Below the pieces are notes generated by a model. That model saw only the letters and a list, made by a program, of their open reading frames with translations, was not told the origin of the DNA and searched no databases. Positions 36,191-45,672 of a stretch of DNA of 64,000 nt are shown here, in pieces. Position 1 is the stretch's first letter. Every line of letters starts with the position of its first letter. The stretch is from Robertmurraya sp. FSL R5-0851. Lineage in GTDB: Bacteria; Bacillota; Bacilli; Bacillales; Cytobacillaceae. The stretch spans positions 62,001-126,000 of the forward strand of contig NZ_JBBOOE010000002.1 of the NCBI RefSeq assembly GCF_038002965.1, read 5' to 3'. Position numbers and translations under genes: made by a program.

Positions 36191-36349
36191 ATGAACTACT
36201 TAGGTATATTAATTGGTTTTATTATTGCAGCTTTAATTTTATATTTCTTTGACAGTACAATCGAATTGCCAGCAATTATAGCTATTGCCATTGGGTTGAT
36301 CGTAGGTGAGGTCATTAGAAGAATAAGAGTCAAAAATAAAGATACTTGA
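36191..36349 (+). CDS. small two-segment membrane protein, 52 aa
   Basis: ATG 17 bases after the secreted protein gene, with GAAAGAAGTG upstream. Two membrane helices (about residues 4-20 and 26-42) and a basic tail (RRIRVKNK). Size, topology and position fit an immunity or accessory protein for the secreted product before it; this is inference from context. Confidence 0.5.
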   Translation: MNYLGILIGFIIAALILYFFDSTIELPAIIAIAIGLIVGEVIRRIRVKNKDT

Positions 36350-36489
36350 ATATATATCTGAGTATTTTGAAGGTTGTTAATGAAATGAAATATATAGACT
36401 CATTGAACCGATCAATTGCAAAGTCAAATATCGTAATCTTACTAAAAAAGGATTGCTTAGAATAGCATCATTCGCAGAGTCGTCTAATA

Positions 36490-36530
36490 AAAAAGCCTTG
36501 TTACATTAATAAATGTATCAAGGCTTTGTT
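36490..36530. terminator. Terminator between the secreted-protein operon and tnpC
   Basis: AAAAAGCCTTG with TTACATT pairs with ATGTATCAAGGCTTT; A- and T-rich flanks on both sides allow use by both convergent operons. Confidence 0.75.
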
Positions 36531-36565
36531 TTACTATCTTTCCCCTATAGTTAATTAGCAATCTG

Positions 36566-36946
36566 TTAGATATGCTTATATACATCTGAATATGCTATCT
36601 TTAATTGACTTCGTAGCTGCTTATTTTCACCTTCAAGTTTCTTAATACGACGTTGTAACGATTCAATAATTGCAGTTTTGCTATTCTCATTTATGTCATC
36701 TTTCTTTTTTAAGGTCGCACTAGTTCTTCCTTGTTGTTTTCTCAATAAATCGATTCTCACTCGTAATTCTTTGTGGTTATATAGTGTTGCCTTGGATATT
36801 CCAGCTTCTATAGCTACACTATTAAAGTTAATAATCTCTTTTTTCCTAACCAGACTTTTGATAGCATCATCAACTCTTTGATAGGTTAGAGCCTTTCTTG
36901 CTTCATGTATTTGCTTTAATTGTTCCTGCCTATTATACTTTGACAT
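36566..36946 (-). CDS. tnpC: Tn554-type TnpC, 126 aa
   Basis: Third gene of a Tn554-like transposition module. It starts 5 bases after tnpB. An N-terminal helix-turn-helix-like part (IEAGISKATLYNHKEL) is followed by a coiled coil (LQRRIKKLEGENKQLRSQLK), as in Tn554 TnpC, an accessory factor affecting transposition frequency and orientation. Length is typical. Confidence 0.85.
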   Translation of the reverse strand: MSKYNRQEQLKQIHEARKALTYQRVDDAIKSLVRKKEIINFNSVAIEAGISKATLYNHKELRVRIDLLRKQQGRTSATLKKKDDINENSKTAIIESLQRRIKKLEGENKQLRSQLKIAYSDVYKHI

Positions 36947-36951
36947 TTACA

Positions 36952-39039
36952 TCACCTTTTTTTCATAATCCGATCTATTCGACCAAATATAACATTGCCG
37001 CCTTCTAAAGTGTTTAATATATCTAAATATCTGTCCAAGTTCTTTTTGTTTTTCTCAGCAATATCATTTCTTCCTCTTGTTTCTAGTAATTCGATAGTTT
37101 TTGAAGTTGTTTTTACTAAGAGGTTGTATTTTTCTATATCTAAGTCCGAAAAGCCAATTGCTAAATCTTTACATGGACTTCCACCATTACATGTTAAACA
37201 TGGAGGTTCTTGTGAGTAGGGGCAATTACCATTGATCCTGGCATGACAAGTTCCATAAGGGTTATCAATTGCACTTAATTTATGATCTTGCCATAGTAAC
37301 TCAAGTATATCTTCTGGTACGTCCTCGTTAGGTCTTATTTCCCGCATTTCACCATTTAAATCAAAATGAAAGATACCCTGTTTAATAGCATTTTCAAAAG
37401 CAGTTCTCTTTGTTTCGTCTAATAAACGTGCATACCTTAGAGTCATTTCTGGTGACGCATGGGCTAGTAGCTCTTGTACAGTTAAAATGTCTGTACCGTT
37501 GTTTAATAATTTCATTGCATACGTATGTCGAAATTGGTGTGCTCCAAAGTGGTAGAGATTTCCGTTCTCATCAACTATATTTTTTTCTCTGGCTAATTTA
37601 TTTAGTTTTGATCGAACCCATTCTTGTGTGTATGGTAACCCTTTCCTAGTACCTTTATATCTTATAAATATAAATTTTTCGGGATTATTATCCTCTGTAC
37701 TATTTTGTTCAGCAATTCTTATAAGTGATGTAATTATATTTGCTAATTCCTCATCAATTGGTATTCTATGGCCTTGAACAATTGTTTTTTCAATATCAGT
37801 AACAATATAAAACTTTCCATTTAACTTTACTAAACAGTCTTGTTTAAGTAGTAATAAATCTGAAATTCGTAATCCTGTTTTAAATGCAATCCAAACAATA
37901 GGTTGCACATCTTTATGTAAATCATTGAGTTGAAGAAAGAGTTGTTCAATTACAAAGTCTGGTATATGGTCTATTTGGTCATATGGTTTCTTTTTTTGTT
38001 TAGGTTTATCAGAAGGAAATATAAGGACCTTTACTGAACGCCTTGGGGAAATTCGTGATTCTGTCTCTTCTAAATACATTAAGAACTGTTTAAGCGCAAT
38101 GATACCTTGAATAATATAACGCTCCTGATTTGATATTTTACTATTTTGTTTAGAGTATTTTGTCAACTGTTCAATAAATTCTAAGATATGTTTTCTGCTT
38201 AGTAACGATAAATCTCTCCAATTAGGTTCTTTAATATCAACAAAATTAAAAAATGAACGTAAATGTTGCAAATAACCAATCGCTGTTTCTGCTACAAGAT
38301 ATTTTGATATTAATTTCTTTTTAAAATAGTTTTTTAACTCTTTACGAAAGATACTATTTTTAATATCTGAAAAGACTAAGTAGGGGATAGTTTTTGATTT
38401 ATTATATTTAACACCGTAAAGATTATGCAGTTCTTTAACATTCCATCTATCCTTATCCCATTCCTCTCTTGTATCACTATATTTTTTATATTCATTAAAT
38501 AATCTTACAAGAAAATTAGAAAGGGTACTCCTTAGGGTAAAAGTCTTGTCTTGGTCCCTAATGTGGCTAGTTCTTTCTTTTGCATAACCTTTTTGACTAA
38601 TCCAGAAATTCCATTCTCTGTCTGCTTCCTCTATGTCGAGATCGTCTAATGATTGTAAGGCAGGATACTGTTGATTAATAAAAGATTGCAATCTTCTAAA
38701 ATTAGTTGAATTAGCATGGAACGTCGAGGATAAACTCCATTCTTCATTAAATACCTTTTTGTGAAAAATATATTTAAATTGTAGATTTAGTAGATTATTT
38801 TTAATACAAAAACAGATTTGAGCATTATGAGAGTATCGTTCTCGAAAGTTCTTATATTGTTGGCTGAACTGTTCTATCTCCTTGAATTTGTCTACATTCC
38901 AAGTATCATTATCTAAAAAATATGAATCTGTTTTAGTTTCATATGACAAACTACCATCATCATTAAATTTCTTTACTACATACATAGAAAGCTCTTGTGT
39001 AACAGTGCTATCAAATCTTCTTTTCTTTAAATCAATCAT
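36952..39039 (-). CDS. tnpB: Tn554-type tyrosine recombinase TnpB, 695 aa
   Basis: Second gene of the module; its ATG directly follows the tnpA stop. A long N-terminal region (about 380 residues) precedes the catalytic domain with Arg in TGLRISDLLLL, the HQFRHTYAMK box and LLAHASPEMTLRYAR with the Tyr. A Cys cluster near residue 610 (CHARINGNCPYSQEPPCLTC) could bind zinc. Length matches the large TnpB of Tn554. Confidence 0.88.
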   Translation of the reverse strand: MIDLKKRRFDSTVTQELSMYVVKKFNDDGSLSYETKTDSYFLDNDTWNVDKFKEIEQFSQQYKNFRERYSHNAQICFCIKNNLLNLQFKYIFHKKVFNEEWSLSSTFHANSTNFRRLQSFINQQYPALQSLDDLDIEEADREWNFWISQKGYAKERTSHIRDQDKTFTLRSTLSNFLVRLFNEYKKYSDTREEWDKDRWNVKELHNLYGVKYNKSKTIPYLVFSDIKNSIFRKELKNYFKKKLISKYLVAETAIGYLQHLRSFFNFVDIKEPNWRDLSLLSRKHILEFIEQLTKYSKQNSKISNQERYIIQGIIALKQFLMYLEETESRISPRRSVKVLIFPSDKPKQKKKPYDQIDHIPDFVIEQLFLQLNDLHKDVQPIVWIAFKTGLRISDLLLLKQDCLVKLNGKFYIVTDIEKTIVQGHRIPIDEELANIITSLIRIAEQNSTEDNNPEKFIFIRYKGTRKGLPYTQEWVRSKLNKLAREKNIVDENGNLYHFGAHQFRHTYAMKLLNNGTDILTVQELLAHASPEMTLRYARLLDETKRTAFENAIKQGIFHFDLNGEMREIRPNEDVPEDILELLWQDHKLSAIDNPYGTCHARINGNCPYSQEPPCLTCNGGSPCKDLAIGFSDLDIEKYNLLVKTTSKTIELLETRGRNDIAEKNKKNLDRYLDILNTLEGGNVIFGRIDRIMKKR

Positions 39040-40176
39040 TTATAAGTCGTTCCTTTCTAAAGCATTAGCTAGTTGGAAAGCATGTTGTGATTTTTCCCAT
39101 TCCTCTCGTATTTCTTCATCCGAAGGATGAACATACATATTCATAGTTGTTTGTATATTACTATGCCCAAGGCGTTCTTGGACCTGTTTAATATTCTTGG
39201 ATTGTCTATAAAATATAGTCCCATGAGTATGTCTAAAGAGATGTGGATTAACTTTTATATCCGTTTTTGTTCTTAATCTTTTAAATAGAGACGCTACATC
39301 TTGATAGTTCATCGGTTCACCGACATTGGTTCCTTTAAGCTTAATAAAGAGAAAGTTAGATTTTATTTCATGTTCATCAATTACTTCATATAAATAATCA
39401 TCATATATATCTATCAATGATTGGGATATGTGTATTTCTCGTTCACCAGTTTTCAGGGATGCCCCATTTATTAGTTCTCCACGATCAACTAATTTAATAC
39501 GGTGCCCGTCTTTGTGACTAAGTACAAAGTCTTCAATAAATAGTGATAAAGCTTCACCAATCCTCAGCCCCGTCTCAAATAATAATTGAAGTAAAAATTT
39601 ATCACGAATATTAGTTGTTGCATTGAGTAACTTTTGAATTTCCTCCTTGGTAAGAATACTCCTCTTTTTCTTTGGTTCTTTTAATTTCAATATATTTCGT
39701 CCATGAGGTGTTCCTTTAGTAATATGGTATAGAAAATCTTTGTACTGGGAGCCATGTTTAACAAATCCTTTTTTATTCAACTTTTCTACTAAATCTATAG
39801 ATATTTCTTCATTTCTATAAAGAAAATCATAATATGCTGTAATTACAGTAATTATTAGATTGATAGTTCTTTCAGATTTCACTTTATTTTTCCCTTTAAT
39901 TGGGGTAACTTTGCCTATAGATTTTGGAATTCTTAACCACCCGATAAATTCCACTAAATACTCTAGTTTAATTTTCCTATAATCTAAATCTTTTTCCTGT
40001 AGAAATTGAAAGTAATGCTTTAAAGCATAACAATAGGTCTTTTGAGTATTGCTGCTTTTTCCTTTTTGCTCTAAGAATTTTAAATACCTAATTACTGTGA
40101 TGATGGGAACACCATTGTCGTCTAATAACATATATCTTTTATTTTTATTTTCAAAAATAACTTCTTGTACCCTCAT
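39040..40176 (-). CDS. tnpA: Tn554-type tyrosine recombinase TnpA, 378 aa
   Basis: First gene of the module. SAM-like core-binding domain at about residues 20-125, then the catalytic domain with Arg in TGLRIGEALSL, the HLFRHTHGT box and LGHSNIQTTMNMYVHP with the Tyr. The three genes are packed head to tail as in Tn554. The element end nearest tnpA should lie at about 40200-40340; the other end beyond the cargo was not located. Confidence 0.88.
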   Translation of the reverse strand: MRVQEVIFENKNKRYMLLDDNGVPIITVIRYLKFLEQKGKSSNTQKTYCYALKHYFQFLQEKDLDYRKIKLEYLVEFIGWLRIPKSIGKVTPIKGKNKVKSERTINLIITVITAYYDFLYRNEEISIDLVEKLNKKGFVKHGSQYKDFLYHITKGTPHGRNILKLKEPKKKRSILTKEEIQKLLNATTNIRDKFLLQLLFETGLRIGEALSLFIEDFVLSHKDGHRIKLVDRGELINGASLKTGEREIHISQSLIDIYDDYLYEVIDEHEIKSNFLFIKLKGTNVGEPMNYQDVASLFKRLRTKTDIKVNPHLFRHTHGTIFYRQSKNIKQVQERLGHSNIQTTMNMYVHPSDEEIREEWEKSQHAFQLANALERNDL

Positions 40177-40339
40177 AGATTTACCTTCCTAGAATTCGTT
40201 TTGTGATTATTAATACCATAACAATTTGAACATATTATACAAAATGAATTTAATATATATAATAATTTTAATGTGTAATAAAAAAGAGGAACTATATATC
40301 ATTTTATACATAGTATCCTCTATAAATTATAGTATAGTT

Positions 40340-40453
40340 AACAAGCAGAGTGGACGCTGCGATAACTGTGGGAGAGCACATTTTAATAGTTCAGTAGGAA
40401 ACGGAAAATTTATTCGAGAATGTAGTAATTGTGGAATGAAGAAATCTATTTAA
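40340..40453 (+). pseudogene. C-terminal fragment of a zinc-ribbon protein
   Basis: 37 codons with two CxxC pairs (RCDNCGRAHF and RECSNCGMKKS), a compact zinc ribbon. The in-frame sequence upstream is AT-rich and hydrophobic, unlike the rest, and abuts the tnpA end of the Tn554-like module. The likely explanation is that transposon insertion replaced the front of this gene. Confidence 0.5.
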
Positions 40454-40499
40454 TAGGTAGCAAAAAAAATTCTGTACACTACTCAAAGGCGGTATATAT

Positions 40500-41309
40500 A
40501 TGAATAAGTTACTACTTACATTCGGAGCTTCACTCTTATTACTAACTGGATGTGGCGAGAGTTCTGATAAAATAGAAGAAACAAATGTTGATAAAGAAAC
40601 ACAAGAGCAATCCTCTACTGGAGATGTAAGTAATAAAGAAACTGTATTTGCATCATCCTATTTAAAAAAGATAAATGAACTTATTGATACTCATGGTATC
40701 TTAACAGAAGACGATAAGCTAGGTGGAAATGAAGGATTAGCCTATGTGGACCTCTTAGATTTTAATAACGATGGTACCGAGGAACTATATGTCGTATATG
40801 AGATATCTGGTGTTACCGAAAATGGATTCCCATTATACAAAGAAGGGATATGGACGGAGCAATCCGAAGAACCTCATAGCTTAATGACTAAGGATCATGG
40901 GGATTTTGGAGTCTTAAGTGAAGGTTCAATGTATGTGAATATTACACCTGATGGACAAGCATTCCTAAATGAGTCAGGGCAGCTGACAGAGGGAAGTAAT
41001 ACTACCACGTTTGATATATTTTATGGCCATGATGGTTTTACTATTGAGGAACTAGCTAAAGCAGAAAAACAAGAGTCATATTCGGGTAATTCCGGTGAAC
41101 TAGGATATCTATACACTATAACCGAAGGGGAAGTAAGTAAAACTGTATCCGAAGAAGAGTATATTGAATTCCTTAATAAGTATGGTAAAGCAAACAGCAA
41201 AAAGATTATCAATAGTGATCAGGGATATAAATCTTTGGCGATTGACCTTACGAATAATGAACAAAAGATAAATGATTTTATTAAAAAGCTTGAAGAGAGT
41301 ATTCAATAG
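40500..41309 (+). CDS. lipoprotein, 269 aa
   Basis: A lipobox LLTGC with Cys at residue 18 after a short hydrophobic signal indicates lipidation and anchoring to the outer face of the membrane. An acidic linker follows, then a domain with a VDLLDFNNDGTEELYVVYE stretch, which resembles a calcium-binding or FG-GAP/VCBS-like DxNxDG motif. Ribosome binding site GGCGG is modest. Function unknown. Confidence 0.7.
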   Translation: MNKLLLTFGASLLLLTGCGESSDKIEETNVDKETQEQSSTGDVSNKETVFASSYLKKINELIDTHGILTEDDKLGGNEGLAYVDLLDFNNDGTEELYVVYEISGVTENGFPLYKEGIWTEQSEEPHSLMTKDHGDFGVLSEGSMYVNITPDGQAFLNESGQLTEGSNTTTFDIFYGHDGFTIEELAKAEKQESYSGNSGELGYLYTITEGEVSKTVSEEEYIEFLNKYGKANSKKIINSDQGYKSLAIDLTNNEQKINDFIKKLEESIQ

Positions 41310-41348
41310 TAACCTTTCTATCCGAACAAAATAAGGAGTAACATCAAC

Positions 41349-41648
41349 ATGCAGTTAATTTTAGCTATAATTTTATTTATTGGAGTATTTTTCTTACTCT
41401 CTAGAAAGACTAAACACTCATTCAATAATATGTCTCAAACTGCCAGGGTCGGTATATTTTCATTTATTATAGGAATTATCTTTAAATTTCTTTCAACTAT
41501 AGTTGCTGTTAACAGCAGCATTATGAATTCATATGATGATTCACCAGGATTTTTTTATCATATCCTTTCATTCGTAAGTGGTACTGCCTTTATGGTTGCT
41601 GTAGGTTGTTTCATTCTAGGATTATACCGTTTCTTTTTTAATAGATAA
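41349..41648 (+). CDS. small membrane protein, 99 aa
   Basis: ATG with ATAAGGAG upstream, 39 bases after the lipoprotein. Three membrane segments (about residues 1-16, 34-53 and 70-92). No motif recognised. Probably one operon with the lipoprotein. Confidence 0.6.
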   Translation: MQLILAIILFIGVFFLLSRKTKHSFNNMSQTARVGIFSFIIGIIFKFLSTIVAVNSSIMNSYDDSPGFFYHILSFVSGTAFMVAVGCFILGLYRFFFNR

Positions 41649-41731
41649 TTGGTTATGTTCAGTTGTTTATTTGGAAAATATTATATGTAATGCTATAATA
41701 AAAACCCCTGTAAGGTATATTTTATACCGCT

Positions 41732-41757
41732 TGGCCTCTCCTGGAGAGGCTTTTTTT
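41732..41757 (+). terminator. Terminator
   Basis: GGCCTCTCC and GGAGAGGC with seven T follow the small membrane protein. A second small hairpin, GGTATATTTTATACC, lies just before it. Confidence 0.8.
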
Positions 41758-41840
41758 ATAATAAAGTACATTCATTAGTGGAGATAAGTAAAATAAGCGG
41801 TCGTAGAAAATAAGCATACTACTTATAAGGAGAGGTACAT

Positions 41841-42035
41841 ATGAATACAAATACAAAAGCGGGAGACAAAATTACATTTTCAAGAAATGGAATGATATTC
41901 GAAGGAACGATTGTAGTTGTAAATGAAAACACAGTAATAGTGGAAATAACAGAGGATGATCAAAAGCTACTTTTATTACCTAATAATAGAACCGTTGTTA
42001 GCCATTCAAATTATAAAAACTTATCTTCAAAATAA
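41841..42035 (+). CDS. DUF2187 family protein, 64 aa
   Basis: ATG with AAGGAGAGG upstream. A short KOW-like, beta-rich protein typical of the DUF2187 (YkvS-type) family of bacilli: GDKITFSRNGMIFEGTIV, VNENTVIVEI, then NNRTVVSHSNYK. The length fits the family. Activity is unknown. Confidence 0.7.
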   Translation: MNTNTKAGDKITFSRNGMIFEGTIVVVNENTVIVEITEDDQKLLLLPNNRTVVSHSNYKNLSSK

Positions 42036-42118
42036 TTAGGGAGGGGATATCCTCCTTTTTTACATCTCTATTCCACTAACTTATCTCCATCTTTGACAAC
42101 CAGCTTGTTTATGAATTA

Positions 42119-42150
42119 TAAAAAGCACCCATTAAAAAACTGGGTGCTTC
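42119..42150 (-). terminator. Terminator, minus strand
   Basis: Reading minus: AAGCACCCAG, TTTTTTAA loop, TGGGTGCTTTTT. It lies 6 bases after the stop of the 18-residue ORF and is also T-run-capable on that strand only. Confidence 0.75.
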
Positions 42151-42156
42151 CACTAA

Positions 42157-42213
42157 TTAATTTAATCCTCCACCACCAGGATCTTTTCTTCTTCCACCAC
42201 TCGGGTCATTCAT
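42157..42213 (-). CDS. Gly-rich micropeptide, 18 aa
   Basis: An 18-codon ORF with an excellent AAGGAGGTAATTAACT leader, an ATG and a terminator immediately after its TAA. The peptide has the pattern NDPSGGRRKDPGGGG. It lies 64 bases downstream of the GGDEF gene on the same strand, so it may be expressed with it or alone. No homolog is known to me; only the expression signals support it. Confidence 0.4.
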   Translation of the reverse strand: MNDPSGGRRKDPGGGGLN

Positions 42214-42277
42214 AGTTAATTACCTCCTTATGTAAGATAGTATATATTATTCTGTACAGGTGTTCTTTAGTTTAATA

Positions 42278-43873
42278 TTAGATTTCCGCACCTAATTCAA
42301 TGTATTTGCTCAACTGCTCTCTAACATATTTTTGAGTATTATTCCTGCCATTCCTTTTTGCCATATATAAAGCTTGATCAGATTTGTTTACTAAATCACC
42401 TAACATCTCTTCAATATTTTCATCCCCGTAAATTTGTTTACTTGAAACTCCAAGGCTCAATGTAACCTGTATTTGAACATTATTTACTAGAATAGAACTC
42501 TTTAACACTCTTAAACGCAAATTGTTGGATAAAGCATATGCGTCGTCTAGAGATGTATTAGGTAGCATAATGACAAACTCTTCTCCACCGTACCTTCCAA
42601 TAAAATCCGTTCCACTTAGACTATTCTTAGATATATTCACCACATGGGAGAGGACTAAATCTCCTGCTTGATGACCATATGTATCATTCACTTTTTTAAA
42701 ATGGTCAATATCAAACATAATGAAGGCCACTTGTTCACCCACGACCATAGATCTAAGTTGTTCTTCACTTTTTTTTATGAAAAATGAGCGGTTAAATACC
42801 TGAGTAAGTCCATCAATTGAAGCAAATTCTTTAAGTTTTTCCTGTAATTCTATCTTTTCTGTAATATTAACGAATGAAATAATCTTAGCGCCTCTACTCG
42901 TATTTTTCTGAACTTCTATGTGAGAAAATTGTACCTGAAAGTGAATCCTTTCTCCATCTTTCAAAATTTCATAGTCACAATCTTCTCCTTGTCCTATGAT
43001 TTCATCAAGTTGTTCGTTTCCCGTAATTACGGATTTTAACGGCATTCCAATGATGGAGGAGGTAAGGGCGGGCATGATTACCATCATGGCATGGTTATAA
43101 TCAAGAATCACATCATCCTTGTTTAAAACAAGGACTCCTTCCTTCATCCTCTCAAAGACCGTATCCCTATAGACAGGTGTTACATTAAACATTTTATAGG
43201 AGATCAGAGCAAGAGTATGAAAGAGAAAAGACAAACTCATAGACACAGGCCCCAGATCTATCCCATATGGACTTAGGTCATTTAAATAAAAATAATTAGC
43301 AACAATAGGGAAGATTAATCCTGCTATCATCGTTAAGATCTGCATTCGAAAAATAAATAACCCTTTTTTTAGATGAACAAGTAAAGTAATAATGCTAATG
43401 ACTAAGCAAAGAAATAAATATAATGCATGAAAATAAAAAAACACCCCATATTCAAATTTCACTATTGGAAATGGTGTATGAGTTCTCAAAGTAACCGATG
43501 TGTAATAGAGGTGGTGCATCTCATTGGTTGCATGCATAAAAATAGTGATACAAGGAACTGTAAACAAAACATAATAAACCCAAATAGGTATTTTTCTTCC
43601 TATGTATTCACAACACATCAAAAGAATAAAAGCTGGAATAAAAGGCATTACAAGGTACTCTAAACTAAGCCATAATTTTATTTCCTTGAGTGTTGTACTT
43701 GTTAACTCAAAGATGTAGAAAAAGGAAAAGAGTGATGATAATATCGTTACCACCAAGAATGGCTTTGCACCCGGGTTAGTTCGGAGTTTAAGGTAAGTGA
43801 AAAAGGATAAAAACACACTCAACACAGCAGCTAAAACAATGATTAAAACATACAATATTAATTCACTATTCAT
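42278..43873 (-). CDS. 7TM-PAS-GGDEF diguanylate cyclase, 531 aa
   Basis: Seven N-terminal membrane segments (about residues 5-210, a histidine-kinase-like 7TM sensor), a PAS-type domain (about 225-335) and a C-terminal GGDEF domain with GRYGGEEF at about 425-432 and the GGDEF-family DHFKKVNDTYGHQAGD block. It should make cyclic di-GMP from two GTP at the membrane in response to an unknown signal. The GGEEF active-site variant is catalytically competent in the family. No EAL domain is present. Confidence 0.88.
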   Translation of the reverse strand: MNSELILYVLIIVLAAVLSVFLSFFTYLKLRTNPGAKPFLVVTILSSLFSFFYIFELTSTTLKEIKLWLSLEYLVMPFIPAFILLMCCEYIGRKIPIWVYYVLFTVPCITIFMHATNEMHHLYYTSVTLRTHTPFPIVKFEYGVFFYFHALYLFLCLVISIITLLVHLKKGLFIFRMQILTMIAGLIFPIVANYFYLNDLSPYGIDLGPVSMSLSFLFHTLALISYKMFNVTPVYRDTVFERMKEGVLVLNKDDVILDYNHAMMVIMPALTSSIIGMPLKSVITGNEQLDEIIGQGEDCDYEILKDGERIHFQVQFSHIEVQKNTSRGAKIISFVNITEKIELQEKLKEFASIDGLTQVFNRSFFIKKSEEQLRSMVVGEQVAFIMFDIDHFKKVNDTYGHQAGDLVLSHVVNISKNSLSGTDFIGRYGGEEFVIMLPNTSLDDAYALSNNLRLRVLKSSILVNNVQIQVTLSLGVSSKQIYGDENIEEMLGDLVNKSDQALYMAKRNGRNNTQKYVREQLSKYIELGAEI

Positions 43874-44114
43874 TTTTGCACTCCACTTATACCAGTTTAT
43901 AAATTAAAGATTAATAATATCATACTCCCATTTAACAGTTAATTATTTCAAGATACAAGGAGGATTATGCTGTAAATAAAAACAAAATCTTAATACTGAA
44001 ATATATTCGATTTTAGAATATACTATATCAATAGGTTAACAACGTTAATCTACCTTAACATTTCGAGATTTTTTTAAGAATGAACATATAAAACTATTAT
44101 AAGAGAGTCCTAAA

Positions 44115-45074
44115 ATGAAAAAGAAAATGAACTATTTAATCTTATTATTAACAACCATCTTTATAGTTGGTTGTACCAACGTAGAAGATGCATCCAATAC
44201 TGTTATAGAAACAGATAAACAAGAAGTAACCACAGTTGAAACAGATAAAAATAATGAAAAAGAAGAAACTGTCACTACGGTTGATGAACCAGTAGTAGAG
44301 GAAACACAAACCCAATCAAATAATGAACTGTTCTCAGGATACAAACTTATTGAAGTTGATGGTGGTGATTTGTCTGGATATCGTGAACCTAACGTGGTTG
44401 TTGACATTGGTTATGGTGACCGAAAGTATTGGGCCTTCACTAATGAGTACGGACAGCTAATTCGTGTTGAGGCAAAAAATATAACACTCCAAAATCCGAA
44501 TACTGAACATGTTTCATCGTCTGGGAGATACTATTCTGATGAAGCAAAGGTTCCCGGTACAGAGAGTGAAGAATTAGATGAAGGACATGTAATTGCTGAC
44601 TCACTTGGGGGAGTATCTAACGCATACAACATTACACCTCAAGACAGCATTCTCAATAGGCACGGCAATCAAGCATATATGGAAAAAGTGATTCGAGATG
44701 CAGGAGGTTCTACAGATTTCGTAGCAGTGATTAAATATCCAAATACTCACACGCAAATTCCAAATCATTATAAATTCACATACAAAATACAGGGCAGAAC
44801 CATTACAGACGAATTTGACAATGTAAACCCAGACGATGTGAACAAAAATTTAGGGGTAACAACAGGTACGAGTACGCCACCGAAAACAGACAATGTACCA
44901 GCAAATGAAACGGTAAGTAGTAATGAGGATGTTAGTAAAGTGGATACCAATCATAATGGAATTGTTACGATTGCAGAAGCCAAAGCAGCTGGCTATGAAA
45001 TGCCAATTTCTTCTGATTCATGGCTTTATAAATATATGGATGATCGAGATGGAGATGGACTAGTAGGAGAGTAA
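44115..45074 (+). CDS. Secreted lipoprotein DNA/RNA nuclease with Excalibur-like tail, 319 aa
   Basis: Lipobox IVGC with Cys at residue 20. After a Thr/Glu-rich linker, residues about 75-235 resemble the non-specific endonuclease (NucA/NS_2) fold, with DEGHVIADSLGG (His158 probably catalytic) and NITPQDSILNRHG. The C-terminus (about 276-319) is an Excalibur-like calcium-binding tail with DTNHNGIVTIAEAKAAG and DDRDGDGL. It should degrade nucleic acid outside the cell or act in DNA uptake; substrate is inferred. No ribosome binding site is obvious beyond AGAGAG. Confidence 0.75.
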   Translation: MKKKMNYLILLLTTIFIVGCTNVEDASNTVIETDKQEVTTVETDKNNEKEETVTTVDEPVVEETQTQSNNELFSGYKLIEVDGGDLSGYREPNVVVDIGYGDRKYWAFTNEYGQLIRVEAKNITLQNPNTEHVSSSGRYYSDEAKVPGTESEELDEGHVIADSLGGVSNAYNITPQDSILNRHGNQAYMEKVIRDAGGSTDFVAVIKYPNTHTQIPNHYKFTYKIQGRTITDEFDNVNPDDVNKNLGVTTGTSTPPKTDNVPANETVSSNEDVSKVDTNHNGIVTIAEAKAAGYEMPISSDSWLYKYMDDRDGDGLVGE

Positions 45075-45097
45075 ACAAATCGAATATTTTTACTTTA

Positions 45098-45138
45098 ATG
45101 TTAAGGGAGTTCCTTCAATAATGGAGGGACCTCTTTTT
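45098..45138 (+). terminator. Terminator of the nuclease gene
   Basis: GGGAGTTCCTTC and GAGGGACCTC pair (with some G-T pairs), followed by TTTTT. A group II intron starts 23 bases after it. Confidence 0.65.
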
Positions 45139-45672
45139 ATATTCCAAAAACGCGGCAGTTGTGCGGCCGAGCCTAGGTCGTATCATATAGCGGGTGGGAT
45201 TCCCGCCGAGTAAGAACTAGCCATTCGCTCGTAGCGAGTCTTGGAGGGCTAAAGGTAACTTTAGTCTTTAAGCGTAGACAGTTAGGAAGTGGGCCGAAAG
45301 CCAAATGGTTGAAGGGATTGAGCTCCATAAACTTTAGTAGACTGAGAGGGCTGATACCTTAACTGCGGTAGAAAGCAACATTTTATTCTTCATCAAAGGC
45401 AAGAAGAATAAAACCTCTCTGGAGTCAGAGACCTTGGCACGCTTCACATTGATATGATACGGCAACTCGGGAGACCCTACCGGTCTTTTCTATTTTTTTT
45501 TAGAAGAGTATGGTGTACAAGCGATAACAAGCAAGGAAACCAAATGCCGTGTAGGGAGTCGGATAGCAGCGTAGTACCAATGAAGTTGGGTAATGCCGAT
45601 GGAGGGAAGGCTAGCTACCAGTTATCACCCTCACTAGGGACACATTAACTACACACAGAGGTAGGAATAATA

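Noticed and set aside
45454..45648. 64-codon open frame in the 5' part of the second intron
   Set aside because: Lies in ribozyme domains I-III, where structure explains the sequence.
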